From JAGVSR01 sp033765145 (GTDB lineage Bacteria > Pseudomonadota > Alphaproteobacteria > Rhizobiales > Hyphomicrobiaceae), in assembly GCA_033765145.1 (NCBI GenBank), contig JANRIH010000032.1, forward strand, positions 1 through 64,000: a stretch of 64,000 nt of DNA. The letters run 5' to 3'. Both the position numbers and the translations under genes were made by a program. Below, in pieces: positions 14,934 through 23,282 of this stretch (position 1 is its first letter; each line of letters opens with the position of its first letter). The notes under the pieces were generated by a model that was given only the letters and a program-made list of their open reading frames with translations, made no database searches and had not been told where the DNA came from.

Positions 14934-16478
14934 ATGTCGTACGCCCACGTCAGGAATCCGCGCGTCACGCTCAATCTGGTCACGCGCGACCAGCGTCCCG
15001 GCCTCGACGATCAGCGCGCGCTGATCGTGGGCCAGAAGCTCTCGGGCGGCACGGCTCCGGCCGGTCTCAACGTCGGCGTGCCGCGCACGTCGGCCGAGAT
15101 TAACGCGCTCTTCGGCGCTCGCTCGCACGCGGCGTTCCTCGCCCGCCGGTTCCGCAAGATCAACCCGTGGACGAACCTCGACGTCATCGCGCTCGCCGAC
15201 GCTGGCGGTGCCACCAAGGCGACTGCGTCGATCGCTGTTTCTGGCACGTCGACGGCCGCCGGGACGATCACCGTCACGGTTGCCGACGGCAACGATCACC
15301 GCTACGAGGTCGCGATCCCGTCGGGCACCGCCGCGGCCGCCGCTGCGGCTCTGATCGAGGCCAAATTCGACGCCGACGCCGCGGCCCCGTTCGTGGCCAG
15401 CGTGTTGACGGGCACGGTGACGTTCACGGCGGAGAACGGCGGAAAGATCGCCAACGACTGGCCGCTGATCGTCGAGGGCACGGTCCCTGGCCTCTTGTTC
15501 ACGCTGACCGGGTGGGCTTCTGGTGCCACCGACCCGACGCTGACCTCGATCCTCGATGCGGTCGCAAACATCCGCTACCAGACCATCGTCTGGCCCAGCC
15601 AGTATGCGACGACGGTTCTGAAGACGTTTGTCGACGCGCGCAAGAATCTCGACAACGACATCAAGGACGGTGTCGCGTTCATCGGCTCCAATCGCGCGTT
15701 CGCGGACGTAAAGTCCGACGCGCTGGCCCTGAACACCTCCGAGATCGTGCTCATCACCAACGAACCCGAGACTGGTGCCACCTGGAAGGGCCCGCATCTG
15801 CCGCAGGCGCCGGACATCACGTCCGTCTCGTTCGCGGCCGCCCGCGCGCGCCGCTTCGAGGACGGCGTCTCGATCTCCGATCTCGTGGTCACGAACGAGA
15901 GCCGGGATCAGTTCGGCTCGCCGTTCAAGGGCTCGCTGCCCTATTTCAACACGCCCATCCTCTACTGCAACCGCCCGCTGCGCGGCTCCGGCTACACCCA
16001 GACCGAGCAGGCGGAACTCGAGGACGCCGGCGTCTCGATCGTCGGCTACAACGAGAGTTATACCGGCGTGATCATGGGCGTCGTCGTCACGACGTGGCAG
16101 TTCGATGGCGCCGGCAACCCGGACGACACGTGGAAATATCTCGAGTGGCGCGACACGCACTCGATCATCCGCGAGTATTTCGTCAAGGGCGTGCGCAAGG
16201 AGTTCGCCCAGCACCGCATGACGGCGGGTGTCGCGGTCGCGGGCTTCGCGATCATCGACGAGCCGTCGGTGCGCGCCTACCTGATGCAGCTCTATGACGA
16301 GCTCGCCGAAGATGCCGTCACCGTCAAGGGTCTCGATGGCCGGCGCTACTTCGAGGACAACCTCGTCGTGACGCTGAAGCCGTCGCTGCGCCGCGTCGAG
16401 GTCGCGGCCGACGTGCCCATGGTCTCGCAGTTCGGCGAGATGATTGGCTCGGTGAAGTTCAACTTCCTGACGCAGTAA
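14934..16478 (+). CDS. Contractile tail sheath protein (Mu gpL-like)
   Basis: The 514-residue protein forms the contractile outer tail. Support: QRALIVGQKLSGGTAPAGLNVGVPRTSAEINALFG near the start, an inserted beta domain at residues 95-190, and the conserved C-terminal domain with DTHSIIREYFVKGVRKEFAQHRMTAG and the terminal VSQFGEMIGSVKFNFLTQ strand used to lock neighbouring subunits. Length fits Mu-type sheath proteins. It defines the phage as a myovirus. Confidence 0.93.
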   Translation: MSYAHVRNPRVTLNLVTRDQRPGLDDQRALIVGQKLSGGTAPAGLNVGVPRTSAEINALFGARSHAAFLARRFRKINPWTNLDVIALADAGGATKATASIAVSGTSTAAGTITVTVADGNDHRYEVAIPSGTAAAAAAALIEAKFDADAAAPFVASVLTGTVTFTAENGGKIANDWPLIVEGTVPGLLFTLTGWASGATDPTLTSILDAVANIRYQTIVWPSQYATTVLKTFVDARKNLDNDIKDGVAFIGSNRAFADVKSDALALNTSEIVLITNEPETGATWKGPHLPQAPDITSVSFAAARARRFEDGVSISDLVVTNESRDQFGSPFKGSLPYFNTPILYCNRPLRGSGYTQTEQAELEDAGVSIVGYNESYTGVIMGVVVTTWQFDGAGNPDDTWKYLEWRDTHSIIREYFVKGVRKEFAQHRMTAGVAVAGFAIIDEPSVRAYLMQLYDELAEDAVTVKGLDGRRYFEDNLVVTLKPSLRRVEVAADVPMVSQFGEMIGSVKFNFLTQ

Positions 16479-16487
16479 TGATCTCAC

Positions 16488-16539
16488 GCGGCTGATGGCC
16501 GCTCCGACGGGGCGCGCAGTCCTCGGCGGCGATGCCGCC
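16488..16539 (+). repeat. Structured spacer with 17-bp repeat, copy 2, after the sheath gene
   Basis: The 125-bp spacer 16479-16603 holds a hairpin GCGGC/GCCGC (16488-16502), the repeat GGGGCGCGCAGTCCTCG at 16509-16525 (exact match to 8746-8762) and directly after it a GGCGGC-GAT-GCCGCC hairpin (16525-16539). No T-tract follows. The arrangement parallels the spacer after the capsid gene. Confidence 0.6.
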
Positions 16540-16603
16540 TCCGGGCCGCGCGTTCGCCTTTGGCTCGTGCCGCGCCGCGGCTACTCTTCGAGGATTGTAC
16601 CCC

Positions 16604-17005
16604 ATGGCCACCACCGATCAGACCCGTCAGCTCTCGACGCCGAAGATCTTCGTCAACGGCGTCGTCTGGCCGATCAAGCCCAATTCGTTCAAGCGCGCGG
16701 TGCCGGGCGAAACCAAGGTCCGCGCGATGAGCGCCGGCGGCGGCGCGGTCAACATCGTCGCCGGCCTCAACGCCGAGGAATTGAAGGCCAAGGTCTCTTT
16801 CACGGTCGCCAACACGAAGCAGATGCTGCTACGCGTTGAGGCCTTGATGGCCAGGACCAATCGCGGCGAGGCCTCGACGGTGCGCATCGTCGACGGCGCC
16901 TATCAGAAGGCGTTCGTCACCATGTACGTCACGAACAAGCCGGAAGCCTCGTTCGAGGCCGAGGGCGACATCGAGATCGAGATGGAAGGCGAAGAGGTTC
17001 TCTGA
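16604..17005 (+). CDS. Tail tube protein (Mu gpM-like)
   Basis: The 133-residue protein begins MATTDQTRQLSTPKIFVNGVVWPIKPNSFKRAVPGETKVRAMS and continues with VSFTVANTKQMLLRVEALM and EASFEAEGDIEIEMEGEEVL, the pattern of Mu-like inner tube proteins. ATG 16604 is chosen because the earlier frame runs through the structured spacer. It follows the sheath gene as in Mu. Confidence 0.85.
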   Translation: MATTDQTRQLSTPKIFVNGVVWPIKPNSFKRAVPGETKVRAMSAGGGAVNIVAGLNAEELKAKVSFTVANTKQMLLRVEALMARTNRGEASTVRIVDGAYQKAFVTMYVTNKPEASFEAEGDIEIEMEGEEVL

Positions 17006-17054
17006 TCGCTACCGCCCTTCGGTCCAAGCGCAGCTTGGCTCCGCCAAGACTGCC

Positions 17055-17138
17055 CACTCGCCCCTGACGGGGCTCGCAACCGGCCGCGTTGAGTGTTTTT
17101 TGACTGGCGCTTCGGGTGCCGACACGCACCCGCGCCAG
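17055..17138 (+). terminator. Terminator-like hairpin with T6 and a second long hairpin
   Basis: CACTC (17055-17059) and GAGTG (17091-17095), enclosing a GCCCC-TGA-CGGGGC-type hairpin, are followed at once by T6 (17096-17101), which resembles an intrinsic terminator. Three bases later a second hairpin pairs CTGGCGC (17104-17110) with GCGCCAG (17132-17138) and GGGTGC with GCACCC inside it. Both lie between tube and tail chaperone genes and may reduce downstream expression relative to tube. Confidence 0.5.
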
Positions 17139-17172
17139 CCCGTTTCATCAATCCGCAACACACGGGGGTGTC

Positions 17173-17721
17173 ATGCGCGGAGAAAAGATCGTCGAGTTCG
17201 AGAAGCCGTTTCTCTACTCGTTCAACGGTCAGTTCGAGGAAGCCACGTCGATCACCGTGCGCGCGCCTGGGCTCCCGCATCTCGCCGTTCACGCGAAGGT
17301 GCAGGCGGCCCTCGCGCGCGCCATTCTTGCGTTTCCGCGGCCGGATCGTAAACCGGATGCGGCCGATGAAGGTGTCGATCACGGCGAGGACGAATCCGAC
17401 GGCGCGAGCGGTGCCGCGCCCGAGATCGACGCGCTCCAGGTCCTCGCCGCCGGCTACGATGAGAACGGCTATGCCGACTTCCTGAAATGGCTGAAGCGCA
17501 CGTTGACAAACCAGCCGAAGCTCGCGTTCGTGACCGGCACGGACTGCCCCGTCACCGACGAGGTGTGGGACAGCATCAGCGAGGAGGGCGGCCTCGACGC
17601 CGTGTTCAAGGTGTTGTCGGCATTCGTCGGTTTTTTCTTGGCCGCGCTCGGCGCGGACTCGAAGAAGACGAATGGGCCACCCGCTGTCGCTGGCTCTGCC
17701 TCGCGTACAAAGGCGGCTTAA
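17173..17721 (+). CDS. Tail assembly chaperone, short form
   Basis: The 182-residue protein starts at ATG 17173 with ribosome site gggggtg. It begins MRGEKIVEFEKPFLYSFNGQFEEATSITVRAPG, typical of the small protein encoded after tube in Mu-like phages (gp41-like), has an acidic linker near residue 70 and a helical C-terminal half. It is thought to coat the tape measure with the frameshifted long form during tail assembly. The zero frame passes through T TTT TTC at 17631-17637 and ends at 17721. Confidence 0.8.
   Translation: MRGEKIVEFEKPFLYSFNGQFEEATSITVRAPGLPHLAVHAKVQAALARAILAFPRPDRKPDAADEGVDHGEDESDGASGAAPEIDALQVLAAGYDENGYADFLKWLKRTLTNQPKLAFVTGTDCPVTDEVWDSISEEGGLDAVFKVLSAFVGFFLAALGADSKKTNGPPAVAGSASRTKAA
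17631..17637 (+). promoter_or_regulatory. -1 programmed frameshift slippery site
   Basis: In the chaperone frame the codons read GGT TTT TTC TTG, so T TTT TTC fits the X XXY YYZ slippery heptamer in the correct register. A -1 slip leads into an open frame that ends at 17828, 4 bases before the tape measure start. This matches the widespread tail chaperone frameshift, which in Mu also fuses gp41 and gp42. Confidence 0.8.
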
Positions 17722-17828
17722 GCTACGAGTTCGTGGCCGCGCTCCCGGTCGAAGAACTCGCTGCGTTCGAGCGCGATCTTGTGAAATACAACAAGGCCGT
17801 CGCCAAGGCGGCCTCCAGCTGCGGATGA
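17637..17828 (+). CDS. Tail assembly chaperone, frameshift extension
   Basis: After -1 slippage the ribosome adds 63 residues: a short linker (LGRARRGLEEDEWATR) and a protein-like domain with LAYKGGLSYEFVAALPVEELAAFERDLVKYNKAVAKAA. This part has no start codon or ribosome site of its own, so it is expected only as a fusion to the 155 residues upstream (total about 218). In characterised phages this domain binds the tape measure. Confidence 0.7.
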   Translation, partial: LGRARRGLEEDEWATRCRWLCLAYKGGLSYEFVAALPVEELAAFERDLVKYNKAVAKAASSCG

Positions 17829-17831
17829 GCG

Positions 17832-19973
17832 ATGGCCTCCTTCAGCGTGCAGTACATCTTCACGCTGCAGGACCGGTTCTCGGCCCAGTCGCGGAAACTC
17901 GCCGCCGCAGCGAAGACGATGGCCCAGCCGATTCGTGCCGCGGGCAATGCTGCCAACGCTGCCGCATCCGGTCTCGCGCGCTACGGCGCTATGGCCGCGA
18001 AGGCCGCCAGTCAAGTCAACACGCTCGCCAAGGCCCAGGTCGCGGCTTTCATGGGCGGACGCGGTGGCCGCCGGGGGCGCGAAATGGGGGCTGGCGCCGC
18101 GTTCGGGTCGCTTGGAATTGCCTATTGGGGCAGGATGATCCTCAACGAGGCGCGCGAGGCGTCGAAGGCGGAGAACAAGTTCCGCGCACTCGTCGACAGC
18201 GTGACCGATGATCAGATGGCCCGGCTCCGCAAGGACATCCAGGACCAGATGAGCCGCACCGGCGAGAGTTTTGCCACGCTCATGGACGCGGCCGGCGACG
18301 CGGCTCAAATCGTCGGCGACGCCGATCTGGCGCGCAGCATAACGATCGCTGCCTCGAAACTGGCCAAGATCGACACCGCCGGGAAGACCACGCAAGATTT
18401 TGCCGAAAGCGTGGCCGCCATCGTCGGGCCCGACGGCACACTGGCCGAGGTCGTCCGCATGGCCGACATGCTCGCCCAGCAGCAGAAGCTCGGCGCGGCG
18501 ACAGCGGGCGGCTCGATTGAGGCCTATAAAAACGTCGTCGGCGAGCAGGTCATCTCGCGCTTCAACACGGCCGAGATGCTGACCGCGATCGGGCTCATCA
18601 AGAACAAGGCGCCCGCTCTGCAGGACAGCCAGATTGGCAACATGGGGAAGTACGGCATCCGCGCGCTGTCCCAGCCGATCAACGGCATGCGCGAGAAGCT
18701 TGAGAAGCACGGTCTGTCGTCCGAGTCGTTCTTCACCGATGGCAAGTTCGACATCGCAAAAACGCAGGCGATGTTCCACGAGATGACGAAGACGGCCGAG
18801 GGGCTCAAGAAGTTCAAGGACATTTTTGCCGGCCGCAACGTGCTCGCCGGGCAGTTCTGGTCGATGCTCGCAGGAATAGATCCCAAGGAATTCGAGAAAT
18901 ACCGCGCCGCCCTCGAAGGATCCGTCGGTGTGCTCGATCTTTCGTTCGATGAACGACTTAAGGGCCTCGAAGGGGCGATGAACCGGATCGACGGGGCCGC
19001 CAAAAAGGCGGCGATCGCGCTCGGCATTTTCCTCACACCCGCCATGGAGCAGCTCGCCGGGTACGCGACGACGGCCGCGAACAATTTCGTGTCCGCCATG
19101 GAGCACTTCCAGGCGACGAACCCGGAACTGGCGACCATCGCCGGGCTTGCGTTGACGGCCGCTGCCGCGTTGGCGGCCTTCGCCTTGCCGCTCGCCGCGG
19201 TCGCGTGGGCGTTTCGAACACTCGGCATCGGTGCGCTCGTGCGCGGTCTCGCCGGCTTCGTCGGCGTTCTCGGACGCCTCGCCCTCGGCGGTCTAGCTGG
19301 CGTATTCACCGGCATTGCGGCGGGCGCTGCCCGCATCGGCCGCGCGGTCCAGCTCGGCTATCGCTTCGCGGGCGCGCTCGGAGCTGCGGCCATTGCCGCT
19401 CGTGCGCTGCGCCGGCTCCTCGTCTTCGTCGTCGCCGTCGAGGGCGCGACGTGGCTCTGGGACAACTGGGACAAAATCCGCGCGTCGATCGAGAACCCGA
19501 TGCAGATCTCCATCATCTGGCCCGAGGCGCCGGAGTGGTTCAAGGTGATCACGCAGAAGGGCGCCCAATCCGTCCAGGCCGCGCGCGAGCAGACTGCGGG
19601 TGTGCGGACAGCACTCGAACCGGTGGGTGAATTCTTCTCAAGCGCCTGGTCGCGCCTGTTCGGCGGCGCGCCGTCTCCCGTGATGCCGCCGCAGATGCCC
19701 CTGATGCCGCCTTCGTCGTTCAAAGCAGACGACATTCCGGCGTGGGACATGCCGACGCGAAACCCGTCGCGGCTGCCGCAATCCGAGGCCGAGCGCGACA
19801 TCTCCGTCCGCACCTCGCTCGATCCGATCAAGATCACTGTGCCGCAGTCGATCGATGTTAATGTTCGCGGCCAGGTCAACGGACCGCTGACCGGATCGGG
19901 CTCTATCCCGGTCGGCGCCACTGCCCCGCGCGGAAAATCGACCGCCGCGCCAGCGGCTCCCGTCGCTCCTTAA
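17832..19973 (+). CDS. Tail tape measure protein
   Basis: The 713-residue protein sets tail length. It begins MASFSVQYIFTLQDRFSAQSRKLAAAAK, the usual TP901-like start, continues with long alanine-rich helices, a conserved middle (FATLMDAAGDAAQIVGDADLARSI), and two hydrophobic segments around residues 430-470 and 470-530 that may serve DNA passage. The C-terminus is proline-rich. It comes directly after the chaperone genes. Confidence 0.9.
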   Translation: MASFSVQYIFTLQDRFSAQSRKLAAAAKTMAQPIRAAGNAANAAASGLARYGAMAAKAASQVNTLAKAQVAAFMGGRGGRRGREMGAGAAFGSLGIAYWGRMILNEAREASKAENKFRALVDSVTDDQMARLRKDIQDQMSRTGESFATLMDAAGDAAQIVGDADLARSITIAASKLAKIDTAGKTTQDFAESVAAIVGPDGTLAEVVRMADMLAQQQKLGAATAGGSIEAYKNVVGEQVISRFNTAEMLTAIGLIKNKAPALQDSQIGNMGKYGIRALSQPINGMREKLEKHGLSSESFFTDGKFDIAKTQAMFHEMTKTAEGLKKFKDIFAGRNVLAGQFWSMLAGIDPKEFEKYRAALEGSVGVLDLSFDERLKGLEGAMNRIDGAAKKAAIALGIFLTPAMEQLAGYATTAANNFVSAMEHFQATNPELATIAGLALTAAAALAAFALPLAAVAWAFRTLGIGALVRGLAGFVGVLGRLALGGLAGVFTGIAAGAARIGRAVQLGYRFAGALGAAAIAARALRRLLVFVVAVEGATWLWDNWDKIRASIENPMQISIIWPEAPEWFKVITQKGAQSVQAAREQTAGVRTALEPVGEFFSSAWSRLFGGAPSPVMPPQMPLMPPSSFKADDIPAWDMPTRNPSRLPQSEAERDISVRTSLDPIKITVPQSIDVNVRGQVNGPLTGSGSIPVGATAPRGKSTAAPAAPVAP

Positions 19974-20053
19974 ATCAGCCCACCCAATGACCCGGCACGG
20001 ATGCGAGCGGCGAAGTCGCGAGTGGGCATCCGAAGCGCCGACCGGAATCAAAA

Positions 20054-21229
20054 ATGCGCCCGAATGATCTGCAGCCCGCCTCGTTCCGCGGCGTGAAGTT
20101 CCTCGTCCCTCGGGATATGACCGAGGAGGGGCGCAACACGATCCTGCACGTATACCCTGACGCCGCGCATCGCTACGCCGAGGACAACGGCTACTGCCCG
20201 CCGAAGTTCAACCTGACCTGCGTCGTGCACGGCCTCCGCGTCCGTGCCCAGACCCGCGCGCTCCGCAATGCGCTCAATCGGCCGGGACCGGGAACGCTCC
20301 AGCATCCCCATTACGGCGCCCAGTTCTGCGCCGTCGTCGGGCCCTATCAGGTCATCCGCGAGGACATCGATTCGGGCGTCGTGATCTTCGAGATCACGTT
20401 CGCGGTGACGGGCCCGCCGCTCTTCCCGGGCCTCGTCACCGGCATCGCCGCCGTCGTCACCGGGCTCGCCGGCGCGGCGATCACGTCGCTGTTCACGTCG
20501 TTCGCGGATCGCTTCGCGCCGCCGCAATCGACCACGAGCCGGACGGCGCTCGCGGGTGCCGTGACGTCGATCGCTACGTCCGGCCTGGACCGGTTCGGCG
20601 CCGCCGCCACCGCCGCCGTGCGGCTCGCCCGCGATGCCGGTGCGATCGTCGACCAGCCGGACCGGCTTGGCACGCTGCTGGCGGCCGTCCACCGGGCGCC
20701 CTTCGAGGACCGGTCGATCTCGAACGTGGCGCTGGTCGCCGGCTACAAAGCCGTGATCAGCGCCGCCCGCGATGTCCGCCTCACCGCTGCCGCCGTGGCC
20801 CCGTCGACCCGCGATCTCACCCTTCGCCGGCAGAGCCTCGACGCTCTCGCCGACACGGTCGAGGCGGGCGCGCTGGCCGCCCTCGCCGACGCGATGGCCG
20901 GGCGGACGTACACGACCGCCGACGAGGTCGAGAGCGATGAGACGTGGCTCGCCGACGCCTGGGACGGCGTGCAGGGCCTCGCACTTCCGGCTGCCGATCA
21001 GCAGGCGATCGCCAAGGTTTACGTCGCGGCCTCCGAAGTGCTGCGCGACCGCGAGGTGCGGCTGCCTCGGATCACCACCATTGACGCGGCTGCGATCCCG
21101 GCAAGTGTCCTCGCCTACATGCTCTATGACAGCGATCAGAACGCCTCGATCATCGTCGCCAACAATCCGCGCCGCTCGCCGCTGCTCTATGACGGACAGG
21201 TCTCCGTCCTCGTGCAATCCGGGGCGTGA
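20054..21229 (+). CDS. DNA circularisation/baseplate protein (Mu gpN-like)
   Basis: The 391-residue protein begins LQPASFRGVKFLVPRDMTEEGRN and contains YVQGYCPPKF-like and PHYGAQFCAVVGPYQVIREDIDSGVVIFEITFAV segments, the N-terminal domain of the gpN family (DNA circulation protein in databases), which in Mu sits at the tail-tip hub. The rest is helical. It follows the tape measure as in Mu. Confidence 0.88.
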   Translation: MRPNDLQPASFRGVKFLVPRDMTEEGRNTILHVYPDAAHRYAEDNGYCPPKFNLTCVVHGLRVRAQTRALRNALNRPGPGTLQHPHYGAQFCAVVGPYQVIREDIDSGVVIFEITFAVTGPPLFPGLVTGIAAVVTGLAGAAITSLFTSFADRFAPPQSTTSRTALAGAVTSIATSGLDRFGAAATAAVRLARDAGAIVDQPDRLGTLLAAVHRAPFEDRSISNVALVAGYKAVISAARDVRLTAAAVAPSTRDLTLRRQSLDALADTVEAGALAALADAMAGRTYTTADEVESDETWLADAWDGVQGLALPAADQQAIAKVYVAASEVLRDREVRLPRITTIDAAAIPASVLAYMLYDSDQNASIIVANNPRRSPLLYDGQVSVLVQSGA

Positions 21230-21232
21230 GCC

Positions 21233-22384
21233 ATGGCCGGTCTCGTAAGCGGAGACGACGACGCGGTCGTCAAGATCAACGGTGCCGCGTTCAATGGCTG
21301 GCTCGAATTCACGCTCGACCAGGCGTTCGACGAGGCGGCCGGCACGGCGACGCTCACGTTTACCGAGCAGCCCGGCAACCCGTTTCCGATCCAGGTCGGC
21401 GACGAGGCGGAAATTATCCTCGCCGGCATCCCCGGCATCACCGGCAACGTGCGCGAGATCGAGACCGACCACGAGTGGGCGTCGCACACCTTCCAGGCGA
21501 CGATCCGGGACCGCACGCAGGATTTCGTGCAGTCGACGATCGGGCCCGGCCATAATTATCAGCCGCCGGTCACGCTGAAGCAGGTGCTCGAAGGCACGCT
21601 CGGCAAGATGGGGCTATCCAAAATCCGCGTGACCGACGAGGTCAGCCCCGAGCCCTACGGCGCAGGCGAAGTGCTCGCCGGGTCAATCGATGATCGCGGC
21701 TTCAATTTCGCCGACGCCTGGGCGCAGAAACGCCAGGTCGTGCTCAACACCGACGGTCGCGGCAATCTCGTCATCGCGCGGAACGAGATGAAGAAGCGCT
21801 CCCCGTCGGCCCTCATCAAGATGTTCGAGGACGGGCCCTCGAATAACGTCAAGCGCGCGCATTACCGCACCGCCGATCTCAATCGCGCCAACGAAACCAA
21901 CTGCAACGCGCAAAAATCGACCAATCACACGCGCCACTGGGAGGGCCGCCCGAAGGGCGACCCGGACGCACAATCCGGCCCGCTGGCGACCGCGAAAGGC
22001 ACGGCCGTCGATCCCGCGATCCGGCCCGAACTCAAGATGCACATGCGCGCCGGCAAGGGCATCAACGGGCAAAGCCCGGAGCGGTCCGCGCGCTGGGTCT
22101 CGAACGTCGCCAAGGCGCGCGATTACGAATACACCGCCACCGTCCAGGGCTTCACGATGGGCCCTGGCCAGCTCTGGTGGCCGGGCTATCTCGTCGCCGT
22201 GGTCGATCAGCACTGCCGCATCTCGGCCGAGCTGTTCATCCAGAAAGTCAAGTTCTCGAAGTCGCGCGAGGGCGGCGCGACGACCGAGATCACGTGTGCG
22301 CCGAAAGAGGCGTTTTCGGAACAGGCCTCCGGGTCGGCGGCCGACGGGCGCACATCGGAAACAGGGGCCGGCGACGCCGGTTGA
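21233..22384 (+). CDS. Baseplate hub protein (Mu gpP-like)
   Basis: The 383-residue protein is the tube-to-baseplate hub. Signs: VKINGAAFNGWLEFTLDQAFDEAAGTATLTF, FPIQVGDEAEIILAGIPGITGNV, HEWASHTFQATIRDRTQDFVQSTIG and GRNLVIARNE-type repeats, the fold shared with T4 gp27-like hubs. It has the usual position between gpN-like and gp45-like genes. Start ATG 21233 lies 3 bp after the previous stop. Confidence 0.87.
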   Translation: MAGLVSGDDDAVVKINGAAFNGWLEFTLDQAFDEAAGTATLTFTEQPGNPFPIQVGDEAEIILAGIPGITGNVREIETDHEWASHTFQATIRDRTQDFVQSTIGPGHNYQPPVTLKQVLEGTLGKMGLSKIRVTDEVSPEPYGAGEVLAGSIDDRGFNFADAWAQKRQVVLNTDGRGNLVIARNEMKKRSPSALIKMFEDGPSNNVKRAHYRTADLNRANETNCNAQKSTNHTRHWEGRPKGDPDAQSGPLATAKGTAVDPAIRPELKMHMRAGKGINGQSPERSARWVSNVAKARDYEYTATVQGFTMGPGQLWWPGYLVAVVDQHCRISAELFIQKVKFSKSREGGATTEITCAPKEAFSEQASGSAADGRTSETGAGDAG

Positions 22385-22388
22385 GGGG

Positions 22389-22799
22389 ATGAGCCGGAAC
22401 ATTCGTTGGGGCACCGTCCTTCGCGTGCCGAACGACAAGGGGCCCTATAAAATCGCGACGGTCGAAAGCGACGGCGCCGAATACGAAGTCTCGGTCCTCG
22501 ATCTCGGCGGCGTGCAATCGCAGCCGGTTGTCGGCGGTCAGGTGATCATGTTCCTGCCCGACGGCGACGAGGGCAAGGCCGCCGGCATATTTCAGCCGCC
22601 ACCCGCGGATCGCGTCGATCAACAGGCGGCCGGCGCGTCCACATTCAAAAACTGGACGCACGGCCAGTCGATCGTGCTCGGCGACGACGGCAAGATCACG
22701 ATCAACGGCCCGCTCGTCGTCAACGGTGACATCGAACACACCGGCAACATGACAACGTCGGGCACCCATACCGACAGCACCGGGCCGCACACCGCATGA
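22389..22799 (+). CDS. Baseplate spike protein (Mu gp45 / gpV-like)
   Basis: This 136-residue protein begins NIRWGTVLRVPNDKGPYKIATVESDGAEYEVSVLDLGGVQSQP, an OB-fold typical of gp45-type spikes, and ends with repeating beta strands (GKITINGPLVVNGDIEHTGNMTTSGTHTDSTGPHTA), the short triple-stranded beta-helix tip with histidines that could bind a metal ion. ATG 22389 follows ribosome site gagggg. It is the membrane-puncturing tip. Confidence 0.85.
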   Translation: MSRNIRWGTVLRVPNDKGPYKIATVESDGAEYEVSVLDLGGVQSQPVVGGQVIMFLPDGDEGKAAGIFQPPPADRVDQQAAGASTFKNWTHGQSIVLGDDGKITINGPLVVNGDIEHTGNMTTSGTHTDSTGPHTA

Positions 22800-23281
22800 C
22801 CGAGCGTTTCGTCGATTGCGCCTATGTCGAACAGGCGGATGGGATCTACGATCTCGCCGTCGATCCGGCGACCGGCGATCTGGCGCTTGAAGAGGGCCTC
22901 GCGAGCGCACTTTTCGTCTCGCTCTTTTCCGACCGCCGGGCGCGCGAGGACGAGGTCGCGGACCCGATGCGCCGCCGCGGCTGGATCGGCAATCTCGTGG
23001 CCGAGGTGCCAGGCGACAACCACGGGTCGGGCTTCTGGCTCTATGAGCAGCGCCGATTGACAGGAGAGGTCGCGTCCGGCGTCCGGCTCGAGGCGGAAAT
23101 CGCGCTCGAATGGATGGTCGACGCGCGGCTCATCCGCACGGCGACGGCCGAAGTGCTGGCCGATCCCGCGCGCCGCCGCATCACGCTCTCGGTCGAGGTG
23201 ACCGAGCCCGACGGCGGCACGTCGAGCCGCGCCTACGAATTGGCCGACGCGACCCGGCAATCGATTCTCGCGAGGCTCTGA
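22796..23281 (+). CDS. Baseplate wedge protein (phage GP46 family)
   Basis: The 161-residue protein shows the GP46 pattern: DLAVDPATGDLALEEGLASALFVSLFSDRRAREDE, RRGWIGNLVAEVPGDNHGSGFWLYEQRRLTGEVA and the C-terminal ITLSVEVTEPDGGTSSRAYEL. It overlaps the spike gene by 4 bases and precedes the gpJ-like gene. Confidence 0.9.
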   Translation: MTERFVDCAYVEQADGIYDLAVDPATGDLALEEGLASALFVSLFSDRRAREDEVADPMRRRGWIGNLVAEVPGDNHGSGFWLYEQRRLTGEVASGVRLEAEIALEWMVDARLIRTATAEVLADPARRRITLSVEVTEPDGGTSSRAYELADATRQSILARL

Positions 23282-23282
23282 G

